64,000 nucleotides of DNA from Lysobacter sp. CFH 32150 (GCF_022758295.1 NZ_JALDWJ010000011.1:1-64000); one strand, 5' to 3'; positions 19,599 through 30,172 are shown, numbered from the stretch's first letter. The notes: generated from the sequence alone by a model not told the origin. Program-made: numbers and translations.

Positions 19599-20081
19599 CT
19601 ACCAGCGGCGCTTCAGCAGGTCGCGTGCCAATACCCAGACGACGAGCACATTGATCGCGAGCACAGCGATCGAGATCCAGCCTGGGTGGTGGTAGATCGC
19701 ATAGAGGTCGACCGGCAGGTAGATCGCCGCGGCCAGGCAACCCAGCCATGAGGCCCAGGCCTTGTCGCGCCATAAACCCCAGGCTTCGATCAGATGCAGG
19801 ATGGCGTATGCAGCCACCGCGCCTGCAGCAAAGTGCACCGAGCCCGGGCTGATCGCCTGCGCCAGCCATGCCATCGCCCCATGTTGGGGGTCGAGCTGGA
19901 AGGTGGCGATCAACTCATTCACCCAGCGCCGCAGCGGGACCGGGCCGATCAGCTCCAAACCGCTCGCGGCGAGCAGCGCGAGCAGACCTTTGGTCAACTC
20001 AAGGATGGCGATCGCCCGCAGGCCCGGATGGGCCCGCGGGTTGGGGTTGTAGTGCGGATGGTCGGCATCGCTGGGGCGCAC
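19599..20081 (-). CDS. DUF2127 family membrane protein
   Basis: A 160-residue protein with about four hydrophobic segments, including GLRAIAILELTKGLLALLAA and AVAAYAILHLIEAWGLW. The pattern matches DUF2127 inner-membrane proteins, which have no assigned function. The only plausible start is a GTG at 20081, 16 bp after the typA stop on the same strand, so it is probably cotranscribed with typA. Confidence 0.7.
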   Translation of the reverse strand: MRPSDADHPHYNPNPRAHPGLRAIAILELTKGLLALLAASGLELIGPVPLRRWVNELIATFQLDPQHGAMAWLAQAISPGSVHFAAGAVAAYAILHLIEAWGLWRDKAWASWLGCLAAAIYLPVDLYAIYHHPGWISIAVLAINVLVVWVLARDLLKRRW

Positions 20082-20097
20082 GCCGCAGCCGATCCGA

Positions 20098-21927
20098 TCA
20101 GGCAGCGCGCGAGGCGCGCTTGCGGTCGCTTTCGGTCAGGAACTTCTTGCGAAGGCGGATTTCCTTCGGCGTGACTTCGACCAGCTCATCGTCCTCGATG
20201 AAATCCAGGGCCTGTTCCAGCGTGTACTTGATCGCCGGCGTCAGCTTGATCGCGTCATCCTTGCCCGAGGCGCGCATGTTGGTCAGCGGCTTGGTCTTGA
20301 TGGCGTTGACCGTCAGGTCGTTGTCCTTGGAGTGGATGCCGATCAGCTGGCCTTCGTACACGTTGTCGCCTTCGGCAGCGAACAGCCTGCCGCGCTCTTC
20401 CAACGGTCCCAGCGAGTAGGCCGGAGTGACTCCCGCCGCGTTGGCGATCATCACGCCGTTGATGCGCTTGGCAATGGCGCCCTGTTCCTTCGGGCCGTAA
20501 TGGTCGAACACGTGGAACAGCAGCCCGGAACCCTGGGTCAGGGTACGGAATTCGTTCTGGAAGCCGATCAGGCCACGGGCCGGGATCATGTAATCCAGAC
20601 GCACGCGACCCTTGCCGTCGGACTCCATATTCTTCAGCGCGGCCTTGCGGGTGCCGAGCTTCTCCATGACGCCGCCCTGGTGCACTTCTTCGATGTCGAC
20701 CACCAGCTGCTCGACCGGCTCCATCAGCTGGCCGTCGATTTCCTTGATGATGACTTCCGGGCGCGACACGGCCAGTTCGAAACCTTCGCGGCGCATGTTT
20801 TCGATCAGCACCGACAGGTGCAGTTCGCCGCGGCCGGACACCAGGAACTTGTCCGGATCCGAGCCTTCCTCAACCTTCAGCGCGACGTTGTGCAGCGTTT
20901 CACGCTCCAGGCGCTCGCGGATCTGGCGGCTGGTGATGAACTTGCCGCCGCTGCGGTCCTTGTTGCCGGCGAACGGCGAGTTGTTGACCTGGAAGGTCAT
21001 CGAGATCGTCGGTTCGTCGACAGTCAGAGCGTCCAGCGCTTCCGGGGTATCCAGTGCGCATACGGTGTCGGAGATGCTGAGGTCTGCGACGCCCGAGATG
21101 GCGACGATGTCGCCGGCTTCGGCTTCTTCGACTTCCACGCGCTCCAGGCCCATGAAGCCGAGCACCTGCAGGATCTTGCCCTGGCGCTTCTTGCCATGGC
21201 GGTCGACGACGCTGACCGGCATGTTGGTGCGGACCTTGCCGCGCTGGATGCGGCCGACGCCGATCAGGCCGACGAAATTGTTGTAGTCCAGCTGGCTGAT
21301 GCGCATCTGGAACGGGCCGTCCGGATCGACCGTCGGCGCCGGGACGTACTTCATGATCGCTTCGTACAGCGGGGTCATGTCGCCGTCGCGCGCGGCGTCG
21401 TCCAGGCTGGCGTAGCCGTGCAGCGCCGAGGCATAGACGATCGGGAAGTCGAGCTGCTCGTTGGTGGCGCCGAGCTTGTCGAACAGGTCGAACACCTGGT
21501 CGATGACCCAATCCGGACGCGCGCCCGGGCGGTCGATCTTGTTGACCACGACGATCGGCTTGAAGCCCATCGCGAACGCCTTCTGGGTCACGAAGCGGGT
21601 CTGCGGCATCGGGCCGTCCATCGCATCAACCAGGATCAGTACCGAGTCGACCATCGACAGCACGCGCTCGACCTCGCCACCGAAGTCGGCGTGGCCCGGG
21701 GTGTCGACGATGTTGATGCGGTTGCCCTGCCAGGTGATGGCGGTGTTCTTAGAGAGGATCGTGATGCCACGTTCCTTTTCCTGGTCGTTGCTGTCCATCA
21801 CGCGCTCGGCCAAGACCGTGCGCTCGGAGAACGTGCCCGACTGCTTGAGCAGGCAGTCGACGAGGGTGGTCTTGCCGTGGTCGACGTGGGCGACGATGGC
21901 GATATTGCGCAGGCGTTCGATGGACAT
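20098..21927 (-). CDS. typA: Ribosome-associated GTPase TypA/BipA
   Basis: A 609-residue translational GTPase. G1 is [20 protein letters not shown]; then [23 protein letters not shown] and [14 protein letters not shown]; the C-terminal TypA-specific region has [20 protein letters not shown]. BipA binds 70S ribosomes and helps 50S assembly at low temperature in E. coli. The ATG at 21927 gives [14 protein letters not shown]; the longer in-frame stretch upstream has no matching sequence. Confidence 0.97.
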   Translation of the reverse strand: MSIERLRNIAIVAHVDHGKTTLVDCLLKQSGTFSERTVLAERVMDSNDQEKERGITILSKNTAITWQGNRINIVDTPGHADFGGEVERVLSMVDSVLILVDAMDGPMPQTRFVTQKAFAMGFKPIVVVNKIDRPGARPDWVIDQVFDLFDKLGATNEQLDFPIVYASALHGYASLDDAARDGDMTPLYEAIMKYVPAPTVDPDGPFQMRISQLDYNNFVGLIGVGRIQRGKVRTNMPVSVVDRHGKKRQGKILQVLGFMGLERVEVEEAEAGDIVAISGVADLSISDTVCALDTPEALDALTVDEPTISMTFQVNNSPFAGNKDRSGGKFITSRQIRERLERETLHNVALKVEEGSDPDKFLVSGRGELHLSVLIENMRREGFELAVSRPEVIIKEIDGQLMEPVEQLVVDIEEVHQGGVMEKLGTRKAALKNMESDGKGRVRLDYMIPARGLIGFQNEFRTLTQGSGLLFHVFDHYGPKEQGAIAKRINGVMIANAAGVTPAYSLGPLEERGRLFAAEGDNVYEGQLIGIHSKDNDLTVNAIKTKPLTNMRASGKDDAIKLTPAIKYTLEQALDFIEDDELVEVTPKEIRLRKKFLTESDRKRASRAA

Positions 21928-21988
21928 ACGGGGAGGGCGCCGGGTGCTCGCGAGAGGCTGGGCGCGGGGGCAGTGAAGGAAGCCGGCA

Positions 21989-21994
21989 AGTATA
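21989..21994 (-). promoter_or_regulatory. Putative typA promoter -10
   Basis: On the minus strand TATACT (21994 to 21989) lies 62 bp upstream of the typA ATG. The -35 region is poor. Confidence 0.35.
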
Positions 21995-22112
21995 GCCGGT
22001 GCCGGTGACCAATGCCGGTTCGGCGGGCCGGCTGCGCTATCCTTGGTTGCTTCGTTCACGTCGCCGGCGGGCGGCCTGAGCTTCCTCCCTGAACGCATTT
22101 AAGGAGCCTCCC

Positions 22113-22607
22113 ATGAGCCTGACCGCCATTTTCGATACCGACCGCGGCACGATCCGCGTCGAACTGGCTGCCGACAAGGCGCCGCTGACCGTCGCCAACT
22201 TCGTCAACCTGACCAAGCGCGGCTTCTACGACGGCCTCAATTTCCACCGCGTGATCCCCGACTTCATGATCCAGGGCGGCTGCCCGGAAGGCTCCGGTCG
22301 CGGCGGCCCCGGCTACCGCTTCGAGGACGAGGCCAACAACGGCCTTGGCCACCAGCGTGGCGTGTTGTCGATGGCCAACGCCGGCCCAAATACCAACGGC
22401 AGCCAGTTCTTCATCACCCACGTCGCCACCCCGTGGCTGGACGGCAAGCACACCGTGTTCGGCAAGGTCGTCGAAGGCCTCGACGTGGTCGATGCGGTAA
22501 AGCAGGGCGACAAGATCAATTCGGTGAAGATCGAAGGCGATGCCGACGCCGTGTTGGCTGCGAAGGCGGATCGCGTCGCCGAGTGGAACAAGTTCCTCGC
22601 GGCGTAA
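22113..22607 (+). CDS. ppiB: Cytoplasmic peptidyl-prolyl isomerase (cyclophilin PpiB)
   Basis: A 164-residue cyclophilin without a signal peptide. Active-site elements are [29 protein letters not shown] and [12 protein letters not shown]. It catalyses cis/trans isomerisation before proline. It is divergent from typA and preceded by AAGGAG. Confidence 0.95.
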   Translation: MSLTAIFDTDRGTIRVELAADKAPLTVANFVNLTKRGFYDGLNFHRVIPDFMIQGGCPEGSGRGGPGYRFEDEANNGLGHQRGVLSMANAGPNTNGSQFFITHVATPWLDGKHTVFGKVVEGLDVVDAVKQGDKINSVKIEGDADAVLAAKADRVAEWNKFLAA

Positions 22608-22620
22608 ACAGACCGGTTGG

Positions 22621-22648
22621 CGGCCCGTCCCGGTGCAGCGGCGGGCCG
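22621..22648. other. Hairpin between convergent ppiB and osmC-like genes
   Basis: CGGCCCG (22621-22627) pairs with CGGGCCG (22642-22648) directly between the two stop codons. Without a U-run on either side its role as a terminator is uncertain. Confidence 0.35.
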
Positions 22649-23056
22649 TCATTCGCTCCAGGGCTGGAGCAATACCGGCGCGCCGGCACGCAGCGTGTTG
22701 TGGACTTCGGCCACTGCGTCGGTCTGGCGCAGGAGTTCGGCGATGCGCGATGCCTCCGCCGATGAAGACACCCGCGCCTGGTAGGTGATGTTCGTCGCCC
22801 CGAGGCCAATCGCGGCGAACTCGCCCTGTGCCACGACATCGATTTCGTCGATGGGGATTTCGAGCCTCGCGGCCTCGCGATGGAGATCGTTGCAGTAGCA
22901 AGTGGCCAGCGCCAGCATCAGCAATTCCCCGCCATTGACCGCTGAGCCAGGTCCGGAACCCTTGGCCGGGATGTCGATCGTTTGCGATGTGCCGGCGGTT
23001 GTGACGTTCACCGCGTGCGTTGAACGCGTGTTGCGGACGTGCGCGGATATTTTCAT
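22649..23056 (-). CDS. OsmC/Ohr-superfamily protein
   Basis: A 135-residue OsmC-like protein. GGELLMLALATCYCNDLHREA matches the central helix that carries the reactive cysteine of OsmC/Ohr peroxidases. The second resolving cysteine of true Ohr/OsmC enzymes is not visible in the C-terminal half, so it is closer to the uncharacterised YhfA-like branch. The start at 23056 gives MKISAHVRNTRS. It lies downstream of the lipoprotein operon on the same strand. Confidence 0.75.
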   Translation of the reverse strand: MKISAHVRNTRSTHAVNVTTAGTSQTIDIPAKGSGPGSAVNGGELLMLALATCYCNDLHREAARLEIPIDEIDVVAQGEFAAIGLGATNITYQARVSSSAEASRIAELLRQTDAVAEVHNTLRAGAPVLLQPWSE

Positions 23057-23075
23057 TGCCGGCCTGCAGTCGGTG

Positions 23076-23654
23076 TCATTTCCACCGGAGGGTATCGAGC
23101 ATCTTCGACACCTTCTCCGCATCACGCGGGTAGTAGTACTCGCGCGGTGCCAGGAAGATCGCCAGCGCCAGGCCTTTCTCGTGTTCGAACGCGGCGGCCA
23201 TGCCCTGGTAGGCGAGACCTTCTTCATTCGACAACGAAAAATCGAAACGCAGGCCTTCGCGACCGCCGAAATCGATGGGACGCAGGTTGGTCGAGACGAC
23301 ATTGACCGCACCCGACATGCGCAGGCCGTCGGCGACAAGGTCGCGCAATTCGTCGGCACGCATACCGCGCTTGTAGAACGGCCCGTCCGGGCGGCGCGTG
23401 GTCTGGCGATGGCCGAGGAAGATGTATTCGCCTTCGCGCACCGCAGGGACCAGGTACAGGCGGTTGAGCAATTCGCCGTCGATCGTCCACAGCTGGTAGC
23501 GCATGGTCGACATTCGCGTCCATTCCATTTCGCTGTCGATCGTCAGGCGACTACCGGCAGGATTCGCGCCGGGTTGCACCAGTCGTCCGCCGCTGCTCGC
23601 GCAACCGGCCAGCAGCAACAGCAGGACGCACATCCAGATCAGACGCTGCTTCAT
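23076..23654 (-). CDS. Uncharacterised lipoprotein (third gene of a lipoprotein operon)
   Basis: A 192-residue protein with a clear lipobox (MKQRLIWMCVLLLLLAGC, Cys18). The rest is soluble, with no domain I recognise; recognisable segments are WTIDGELLNRLYLVPAVREG and LSNEEGLAYQGMAAAFEHEK, and it ends KMLDTLRWK. Its ATG overlaps the stop of the M48 protease gene (ATGA), so the two are translationally coupled. It probably sits on the periplasmic face of the outer membrane. Confidence 0.75.
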   Translation of the reverse strand: MKQRLIWMCVLLLLLAGCASSGGRLVQPGANPAGSRLTIDSEMEWTRMSTMRYQLWTIDGELLNRLYLVPAVREGEYIFLGHRQTTRRPDGPFYKRGMRADELRDLVADGLRMSGAVNVVSTNLRPIDFGGREGLRFDFSLSNEEGLAYQGMAAAFEHEKGLALAIFLAPREYYYPRDAEKVSKMLDTLRWK

Positions 23655-24814
23655 CGCGTGGCTCCCAGCTTGCCCAGTTCGCGCTGCACGAAGGCACGGT
23701 CTTCGGCCTGCGGTGCGTCGGTCAGATAGCGTTGCAGCGCCGCGCGTGCGTCAGCGTTGCGATTGGCATCGCGCAGGGCGAAGCCATGTTCGCGCCACGC
23801 CTGCGCCGGCACACCGGGCATGGCCACCGCGCGCGCATACAGCTCCGCGGCTTTGGCGCGATCGCCGGCGGCGTTGCGGCGACGGTGCGCTTCGCCAAGG
23901 TAGAAGGTCAGCACGCCGCGATCTTCGCTCGGCGCTTCGGCGAGCAGTTCGTTGATGATCAGCAGCGAACCGGCGTAGCGGCGTTGCGCCAGTTCCGACG
24001 CGAGCCAATGCTCGAGGTAGGGTCGCGTCGCGGCGCGGTATGCATCGGCGTGGCGTTCGCGCCGTGCATTCGGCGCGGCTGCGGCGGCCGCACGGATGTC
24101 GTTGAGGCGTTCCTGTGTCGCCGGATGCGTGGCGAACACCACGCCGCGGCGCTCGTAGCGACGCGTTTCCTCTTCGCGCAGCATGCGCGCCCACAAGGCG
24201 ACGCCGGCTTGCGGGTCGTAGCCCTGTGCGACGACTGAAGCGAAGCCGAGGCGATCAGCCTCGCGCTCCATGTCGCGGGTGAACTTGAAGATCGTCGCGT
24301 AACCGGCGAGCGTGCCGAGCATGGCCGTGTTCGGCGCACCGTAGCCGTAAGCGAGGACCTGGAATGCGCTGAGCAGTGCGCTGGTGTCCTTCATCCGCCG
24401 CCATTGCCGCAGCGAGTGCTGGGCGCGGAAGTGGCCGGCCTCGTGGCCGAGCACGAACGCGAGTTCGGCTTCATCGCGCATCCGCAGCAGTGCGCCGGTC
24501 CACACCAGCATCATGCCGTTCGGCGCCATGCTGGCGTTGAACTGCGGCACGTCCATCACGTAAACGCGCAGGTCCTTGCAGTAGTCGCCGCCCGCCGTGC
24601 ACGCGACCTTGCGCACGTAATCGGTCAGCGCCTGGTCGCGGACCCGCAACGGCGAGCGTTGCAGTTCGCGCTCGGCGCGTTCCATCGCGTACCAGAGTTC
24701 GTCCTCGTCGCTGCCGGCGACCGGTGTAGTACCGGGCCTGTGCTCGCGTAACGGCGCTTGTGAGGCGCAACCGGCGAGCACGGCGACGATTGCGAAGATC
24801 AACAAGCGCTTCAT
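23651..24814 (-). CDS. M48-family metalloprotease lipoprotein
   Basis: A 387-residue protein with a lipobox (AVLAGC, Cys16) and a zinc-protease site HEAGH at residues 124-128. The third ligand is probably Glu185 in RDMEREADRLG. The C-terminal 150 residues are Ala/Arg-rich helices that look TPR-like (AELYARAVAMPGVPAQAWRE). This resembles BepA/LoiP-type envelope quality-control proteases. It is flanked by two other lipoprotein genes with ATGA overlaps at both ends, so the three products probably act together at the envelope. Confidence 0.88.
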   Translation of the reverse strand: MKRLLIFAIVAVLAGCASQAPLREHRPGTTPVAGSDEDELWYAMERAERELQRSPLRVRDQALTDYVRKVACTAGGDYCKDLRVYVMDVPQFNASMAPNGMMLVWTGALLRMRDEAELAFVLGHEAGHFRAQHSLRQWRRMKDTSALLSAFQVLAYGYGAPNTAMLGTLAGYATIFKFTRDMEREADRLGFASVVAQGYDPQAGVALWARMLREEETRRYERRGVVFATHPATQERLNDIRAAAAAAPNARRERHADAYRAATRPYLEHWLASELAQRRYAGSLLIINELLAEAPSEDRGVLTFYLGEAHRRRNAAGDRAKAAELYARAVAMPGVPAQAWREHGFALRDANRNADARAALQRYLTDAPQAEDRAFVQRELGKLGATR

Positions 24815-25560
24815 CGGCGGATGCCCTTCAGCAAGTCGCCAGCGGTCTCGCGTGCGCCGCCGGGATCGCGCATGTCGCCGGTCTGGTCGAGCAACAGGTT
24901 GTGCCAGACCACCTGGCCCGTGCGCAGGTCGACCAGCGAGGCCAACCCGACCTGCATGCCGCCGCCGATGTCGCCGCCGAGCAGCAGGAAGCCGATGACC
25001 CGCATCGCCGCCCGCCCGCCGCTGGTGTAGCTGTCGCGGACGTAGGTGAACAAGGCGTAATCGGCGCCGGTGGCCTGGCGCAGTTCGGCCACGCCGGGAC
25101 CGAGGGTCCAGTCGAACTTGCCGTGCTTGTTGCGCAGCGGGCTCGACGGTCGGGCGTACTGCAGGATGCTGATGGACACCGCCTGGTTCAGCAGTTGCAG
25201 CTGCCGCAGGCGATTTTCGGGGCCCGCGTCGGCCGGCAGGATGAAGTCCGGGCGCAACGCGATGCCCTGTGCCTGGAGCAGGTCCCGGGCGGCCTGCGGA
25301 TAGAGGCGGCGGGCGGTTTCGGTCCAGGCCTTGCGCGGCTCGGTCAGACCGCCGGCGCTGAGTTCGTACAGTTCGATGTCCGGCTCGACCAGGACCACGC
25401 TGCCGTCGATCCGCAACGGCTTGCCGGCGGGGTCTTCGGCGGTCCGGACCTGGGTCGATACACAACCGGAGAGCAGGCCCAGCACCAGTAGCGCCAGCAC
25501 TGCGTACAAGCGCCCTGCGCGAGCGTTGGAGCCAGTCCGGACACATCGCTGTGTTAACAT
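24811..25560 (-). CDS. Putative lipoprotein (first gene of a lipoprotein operon)
   Basis: A 249-residue protein with a lipobox (LLVLGLLSGC, Cys33). The body has alternating beta/alpha stretches (GSVVLVEPDIELYELSAGG; GADYALFTYVRDSYTSGGR; VDLRTGQVVWHN), reminiscent of CsgG/GNA1162-like envelope lipoproteins, but I cannot assign a family firmly. The stop overlaps the M48 protease ATG. It is divergent from the aminotransferase gene, 50 bp between starts. Confidence 0.7.
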   Translation of the reverse strand: MLTQRCVRTGSNARAGRLYAVLALLVLGLLSGCVSTQVRTAEDPAGKPLRIDGSVVLVEPDIELYELSAGGLTEPRKAWTETARRLYPQAARDLLQAQGIALRPDFILPADAGPENRLRQLQLLNQAVSISILQYARPSSPLRNKHGKFDWTLGPGVAELRQATGADYALFTYVRDSYTSGGRAAMRVIGFLLLGGDIGGGMQVGLASLVDLRTGQVVWHNLLLDQTGDMRDPGGARETAGDLLKGIRR

Positions 25561-25610
25561 TTTCGTTCCCTCCCGGCCGTTTCGCGGCCGTCCCCGACGA
25601 GGTTTCTGCG

Positions 25611-26816
25611 ATGCCCCAACTCGCCCGGCGCATCGGTCGCGCCAAGCCTAGCGCGATCATGCTTGTCGCCGAAAAAGCCAAGCGCCTCAAGGCCGAAGGC
25701 CGCGACATCATCAGTTTTTCGATAGGCGTACCGAATTTCCTGCCAGGCGAGCATGTTTATGCCGCGGCGCGTGAAGCGTTGGCGAAAGATTCCGGCCAGT
25801 ACGGCAGCAACCGCGGCAGCGACGCGCTGTTGGATGCCTTCCTCAAGCACATCGAACAGATCGGCCTGACCGGCTACACGCGCGCCAACTGTGCCACCGG
25901 CATCGGCGCCAAGCACGTGATCTACAACCTCGCCGAAGCGCTGCTCGACGAAGGCGACGCGATCGCGTTCCCGACCCCATACTGGACCAGCTATCTCGAC
26001 ATCGCCGACATCGTCGGCGCCGAGATCGACCTGCTGCCGTGCCCGGCCGAGCAGAACTACAAGCTCACGCCCGCGCAACTCGACGCAGCGCTGGCGAAGA
26101 AGCCGAAGGTATTCCTGTTCAACAACCCGTCCAACCCGACCGGCATGGTCTACGGCAAGGACGAGATCAGCGCGCTGGCCGATGTCATCGCCAAGTATCC
26201 GGACACCTGGATCATCACCGACGACATCTACAACCGCATGGTGTTCGACGGCGTCGGCTACCACAACTTCGTGCATGCGCGTCCCGATTTGCGCGATCGC
26301 GTGATCTTCATCGATTCGTTGTCGAAGACCTACGGCATGCCGGGTTGGCGTGTCGGTTTCGTGGCCGGACCGGAAGCCATCGCGCAGGCGTTGGTGACGA
26401 TGAATTCGAATCACATCACCAACATTCCCGAGGTCGTCACCGCCGCTGCCGTCGCCGCGCTGTCCGGTCCGCAGGATGTACCGACCGCGAAGAACGCCGA
26501 GTTCCAGGCCAAGCGCGACCAGGTGATGGCCGTGCTCGCGCAGATCCCGGGCGTGGTCTGTCCGAAACCGCAGGGCGCGTTCTACGTGTTCCCGGACATC
26601 AGCGTCGCGTTCGGCAAGACCCACGGTCCGACCGGCCTGAAGATCGACAACGACGTCGATTTATGCAACGCGCTGCTGGAAGCCAAGGGCGTGGCCTGCG
26701 TGCCGGGTTCGGCCTTTGGCGAGCCGCGCGCGCTGCGCATCAGCTACACCTGCCCGACGCCGCAGCTCGCACCGGGCATGCAGCGCGTCAAGGAATTCTT
26801 CGCGGAACTCGCGTAA
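25611..26816 (+). CDS. Class I aminotransferase (aspartate aminotransferase type)
   Basis: A 401-residue PLP enzyme of fold type I. PLP Lys239 lies in [34 protein letters not shown] and the substrate Arg in LRISYTC are present. It is closest to the I-gamma aspartate aminotransferases. The ATG at 25611 is preceded by GAGG; a GTG 60 bp upstream is in frame but overlaps the divergent promoter. Placement before mdh links aspartate and oxaloacetate metabolism. Confidence 0.9.
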   Translation: MPQLARRIGRAKPSAIMLVAEKAKRLKAEGRDIISFSIGVPNFLPGEHVYAAAREALAKDSGQYGSNRGSDALLDAFLKHIEQIGLTGYTRANCATGIGAKHVIYNLAEALLDEGDAIAFPTPYWTSYLDIADIVGAEIDLLPCPAEQNYKLTPAQLDAALAKKPKVFLFNNPSNPTGMVYGKDEISALADVIAKYPDTWIITDDIYNRMVFDGVGYHNFVHARPDLRDRVIFIDSLSKTYGMPGWRVGFVAGPEAIAQALVTMNSNHITNIPEVVTAAAVAALSGPQDVPTAKNAEFQAKRDQVMAVLAQIPGVVCPKPQGAFYVFPDISVAFGKTHGPTGLKIDNDVDLCNALLEAKGVACVPGSAFGEPRALRISYTCPTPQLAPGMQRVKEFFAELA

Positions 26817-26833
26817 CGGTTTTGTCCAACCTT

Positions 26834-26862
26834 TGCGGCGCCGCGTGGCGCCGCATCGTCTT
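26834..26862 (+). terminator. Terminator-like hairpin between aminotransferase gene and mdh
   Basis: TGCGGCGCC and GGCGCCGCA form a perfect 9-bp stem around GCGT, followed by TCGTCTTTT. It ends 16 bp before the mdh ATG, so it may be a partial terminator or attenuator. Confidence 0.55.
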
Positions 26863-26877
26863 TTCAGGAGTCGCGCC

Positions 26878-27861
26878 ATGAAACAACCCGTCCGTGTTGC
26901 CGTCACCGGCGCCGCCGGCCAGATCGGTTACGCCCTGCTGTTCCGCATCGCCTCCGGCGAAATGCTGGGCAAGGACCAGCCCGTCATCCTGCAGATGCTC
27001 GAACTGCCGCTGGAGAAGGCGCAGGCCGCGCTCAAGGGCGTGATGATGGAGCTCGAGGACTGCGCGTTCCCGCTGCTCGCCGGCATGGTCGGCACCGACG
27101 ATCCGAACGTCGCGTTCAAGGACGCCGACATCGCCATGCTGGTCGGCGCGCGTCCGCGCGGCCCGGGCATGGAGCGCAAGGACCTGCTGCTCGAGAACGC
27201 CAAGATCTTCACCGAGCAGGGCAAGGCGTTGAACGCCGTCGCTTCGCGCAACGTCAAGGTGCTCGTCGTCGGTAACCCGGCCAACACCAACGCGTACATT
27301 GCGATGAAATCTGCACCGGACCTGCCGGCGAAGAACTTCACCGCGATGCTGCGCCTCGACCACAACCGCGCGTTGTCGCAGCTCGCCGCCAAGGCCGGCG
27401 TTGCCGTCGCCGACATCGATCGCCTGGTGGTGTGGGGCAACCATTCGCCGACGATGTATCCGGACTACCGCTTCGCCATCGCCGGCGGCAAGTCGCTGAA
27501 GGACAAGATCAACGACGCCGAGTGGAATGCGAATACCTTCATCCCGCAGGTCGGCAAGCGTGGCGCGGCGATCATCGAAGCGCGCGGCCTGTCGTCGGCA
27601 GCTTCAGCCGCGAACGCCGCCATCGACCACATCCGCGACTGGGTGCTCGGCGGCGGGACCAAGTGGGTGACGATGGGCGTGCCGTCAGACGGCAGCTACG
27701 GCATTCCGGAAGGCATCATCTACGGCGTGCCGGTGACCACCGCCAACGGCGAATACACCCGCGTCACCGACCTGCCGATCGACGACTTCAGCCGCGCGGC
27801 GATGGACAAGACCCTAGCTGAGCTTGAGGAAGAGCGCGCCGGCGTCGCGCATCTGCTGTAA
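26878..27861 (+). CDS. mdh: Malate dehydrogenase
   Basis: A 327-residue NAD-dependent malate dehydrogenase of the group with the [20 protein letters not shown] nucleotide-binding start. The substrate arginines ([15 protein letters not shown]), LDHNRA, and catalytic His in [14 protein letters not shown] are present. It makes oxaloacetate for the TCA cycle and for the methylcitrate cycle gene prpC downstream. A CAGGAG Shine-Dalgarno precedes 26878. Confidence 0.97.
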   Translation: MKQPVRVAVTGAAGQIGYALLFRIASGEMLGKDQPVILQMLELPLEKAQAALKGVMMELEDCAFPLLAGMVGTDDPNVAFKDADIAMLVGARPRGPGMERKDLLLENAKIFTEQGKALNAVASRNVKVLVVGNPANTNAYIAMKSAPDLPAKNFTAMLRLDHNRALSQLAAKAGVAVADIDRLVVWGNHSPTMYPDYRFAIAGGKSLKDKINDAEWNANTFIPQVGKRGAAIIEARGLSSAASAANAAIDHIRDWVLGGGTKWVTMGVPSDGSYGIPEGIIYGVPVTTANGEYTRVTDLPIDDFSRAAMDKTLAELEEERAGVAHLL

Positions 27862-27897
27862 CGAACACGCAGGCGGCTTCGGTCGCCTTCGTCCTTT

Positions 27898-27958
27898 GTA
27901 GGGCGGGTCTTGACCCGCCGCTTGGAAGATCGTGATGGCGGGTCAAGACCCGCCCTAC
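27898..27958. repeat. GTAG-type REP pair (variant 2)
   Basis: Two inverted arms run GTAGGGCGGGTC...GACCCGCC and GGCGGGTC...GACCCGCCCTAC. Each arm is itself a hairpin, and the whole is an inverted repeat. It lies between mdh and prpB and ends 10 bp before the prpB ATG, next to its GAGG. Terminal GTAG/CTAC resembles the SMAG elements described in Stenotrophomonas; the match is by memory of their description only. Confidence 0.75.
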
Positions 27959-27968
27959 GAGGTACCCA

Positions 27969-28850
27969 ATGTCGCAATTCTCCGCAGGCGCTCGTTTTCG
28001 CGCCGCCGTCGCCGAAGAACATCCGCTGCAGGTGATGGGTGCCATCACTGCCTATGCCGGACTGATGGCGAAACGCGTGGGCTACAAGGCGCTGTATCTG
28101 TCGGGCGGCGGTGTCGCGGCGAACTCGCTCGGCGTGCCCGATCTCGGCATCAGCACGATGGAAGACGTGCTCACCGATGCACGCCGTATCGTCGATGCCA
28201 CGCAGATGCCGCTGCTCGTGGATATCGATACCGGCTGGGGCGGTGCGTTCAACATCGGTCGCACGATCAAATCCTTCATCAACGTCGGCGTCGCCGCGGT
28301 CCACATGGAAGACCAGGTCGGCCAGAAGCGTTGCGGACATCGTCCGGGCAAGGAAGTCGTGCCGTTGGACGAAATGGTCGATCGGGTCAAGGCCGCGGTC
28401 GATGCGCGCACAGACGCCGGGTTCGTGATCATGGCGCGCACCGACGCGGCCGCCGTGGAAGGTATCGATGCGGCAATCGAGCGCGCTGTGGCCTACGTGG
28501 ATGCCGGCGCCGACATGATCTTCCCCGAAGCGATGAAGACGCTCGACGACTACCGCCGCTTCAAGCAGGCGGTGAAGGTGCCGATCCTGGCGAACCTCAC
28601 CGAGTTCGGTTCGACGCCGTTCTTCACTACCGACGAACTGCGCGATGCGAATGTCGACATCGCGCTCTATTGCTGCGGCGCCTATCGCGCCATGAACAAG
28701 GCGGCGCTGCATTTCTACGAAACCGTGCGCCGCGAAGGCACGCAGAAGAACATCATCGACACGCTGCAGACGCGGACTGAGCTGTACGACTACCTTGGCT
28801 ACCACGCGTATGAAGACAAGCTCGACGCATTGTTTACGCAAAAGAAATAA
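27969..28850 (+). CDS. prpB: 2-Methylisocitrate lyase
   Basis: A 293-residue enzyme of the isocitrate lyase superfamily that splits 2-methylisocitrate to pyruvate and succinate in propionate degradation. The KRCGHRP motif (Cys122), DIDTGWGG metal-binding aspartates (85 and 87) and HMEDQ are present, and the length fits PrpB rather than the longer AceA. It lies 12 bp before prpC. Confidence 0.95.
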   Translation: MSQFSAGARFRAAVAEEHPLQVMGAITAYAGLMAKRVGYKALYLSGGGVAANSLGVPDLGISTMEDVLTDARRIVDATQMPLLVDIDTGWGGAFNIGRTIKSFINVGVAAVHMEDQVGQKRCGHRPGKEVVPLDEMVDRVKAAVDARTDAGFVIMARTDAAAVEGIDAAIERAVAYVDAGADMIFPEAMKTLDDYRRFKQAVKVPILANLTEFGSTPFFTTDELRDANVDIALYCCGAYRAMNKAALHFYETVRREGTQKNIIDTLQTRTELYDYLGYHAYEDKLDALFTQKK

Positions 28851-28862
28851 GAGGAATTGACG

Positions 28863-30014
28863 ATGACCGACAACGCCCAGGTCCTGCCGAAAGCCAAGAA
28901 ATCCGTCGCCTTGAGCGGCACCGCCGCCGGCAACACCGCGCTGTGCACGGTCGGGCGCAGCGGCAACGACCTGCACTACCGCGGTTACGACATCCACGAC
29001 CTGGCGACGAAGTCGACGTTCGAGGAAGTCGCGCACCTGCTGGTGCACGGCGTGTTGCCGACCCAGGCGCAGCTCAACGCCTACAAGATCAAGCTCAAGC
29101 GCCTGCGCGGCCTGCCCGCCATCGTTACCGACGCGCTCGAACTGGTGCCGGCCAATGCCCATCCGATGGACGTGCTACGCACCGGCTGCTCGGTGCTCGG
29201 CACCGTGTTGCCGGAGCGCGAAGGACATTCCGCCACAGAGGCGCGCGACATCGCCGACAAGCTGATCGCCAGCTTCGGTTCGATGCTGCTGTACTGGTGG
29301 CACTTCACCCGCAATGGCCGCCGCATCGATTGCGAGACCGACGACGATTCGGTCGCCGCGCACTTCCTGCACCTGCTGCACGGCGAAGCGCCGAGCAAGC
29401 TGCACGCCGACTCGCTGGACAAGTCGCTGATCCTGTACGCCGAACACGAGTTCAACGCCTCGACGTTCGCGGCGCGCGTGATCGCCGGCACCGGCTCGGA
29501 CCTGCATTCCTGCATCACCGGCGCCATCGGCGCGCTGCGCGGTCCAAAGCACGGTGGTGCCAACGAAGTCGCGATGGAGATCATCTCGCGCTACAACACC
29601 GCCGATGAAGCCGAAGCCGATATCCGCGCGCGCGTGGAGCGCAAGGAGATCGTGATCGGCTTCGGCCATCCGGTGTACACCATCGGTGACCCGCGCAACC
29701 CGATCATCAAGGAACTCTCACGCAAGCTGTGCAAGGACGGCGGCAACCAGACGCTGTTCGACGTCAGCGAGCGCATCGAGACGCTGATGATGGATCTCAA
29801 GAAGATGTTCCCGAACCTGGATTGGTACAGCGCGTCGGCCTACCACATGATGGGTATCCCGACTCCGATGTTTACGCCGCTGTTCGTGATCGCGCGCACC
29901 ACCGGCTGGAGCGCGCACGTGATCGAACAGCGCGAGGATGGCAAGATCATCCGTCCGAGCGCGAACTACATCGGACCGGAGGATCGCGAGTACGTGCCGA
30001 TCGAAAAGCGTTAA
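28863..30014 (+). CDS. prpC: 2-Methylcitrate synthase
   Basis: A 383-residue citrate-synthase-fold enzyme that condenses propionyl-CoA with oxaloacetate. [15 protein letters not shown] and [20 protein letters not shown] hold the catalytic histidines, and the catalytic Asp lies in [12 protein letters not shown]. The short form, and cotranscription with prpB, point to methylcitrate synthase. I chose the ATG at 28863, 8 nt after GAGG, over an in-frame TTG at 28857. Confidence 0.95.
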   Translation: MTDNAQVLPKAKKSVALSGTAAGNTALCTVGRSGNDLHYRGYDIHDLATKSTFEEVAHLLVHGVLPTQAQLNAYKIKLKRLRGLPAIVTDALELVPANAHPMDVLRTGCSVLGTVLPEREGHSATEARDIADKLIASFGSMLLYWWHFTRNGRRIDCETDDDSVAAHFLHLLHGEAPSKLHADSLDKSLILYAEHEFNASTFAARVIAGTGSDLHSCITGAIGALRGPKHGGANEVAMEIISRYNTADEAEADIRARVERKEIVIGFGHPVYTIGDPRNPIIKELSRKLCKDGGNQTLFDVSERIETLMMDLKKMFPNLDWYSASAYHMMGIPTPMFTPLFVIARTTGWSAHVIEQREDGKIIRPSANYIGPEDREYVPIEKR

Positions 30015-30018
30015 CGTT

Positions 30019-30172
30019 TCCTTCTCCCTCTAGGAGAAGGTGCCCGGAGGGCGGATGAGGGTTCGGCGGAGCGGTGTTGTAGAAGATCGCGTAAACGTCC
30101 GACGTTATTGCGATGGATGAACTCTTTCCCTTCGTCGTACCCTCACCCCAGCCCTCTCCCGGCGGGAGGCAA
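30019..30172. repeat. Inverted-repeat element downstream of prpC
   Basis: The left part reads CTTCTCCCTCTAGGAGAAGG then GCGGATGAGGGT; the right part reads ACCCTCACCCC and CCCTCTCCCGGCGGGAG. The two ends are partly complementary (GATGAGGGT with ACCCTCACC) around an unrelated middle of about 65 bp. It resembles the dispersed CCCTCTCCC-type intergenic repeats common in GC-rich proteobacteria. No ORF. Confidence 0.5.
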
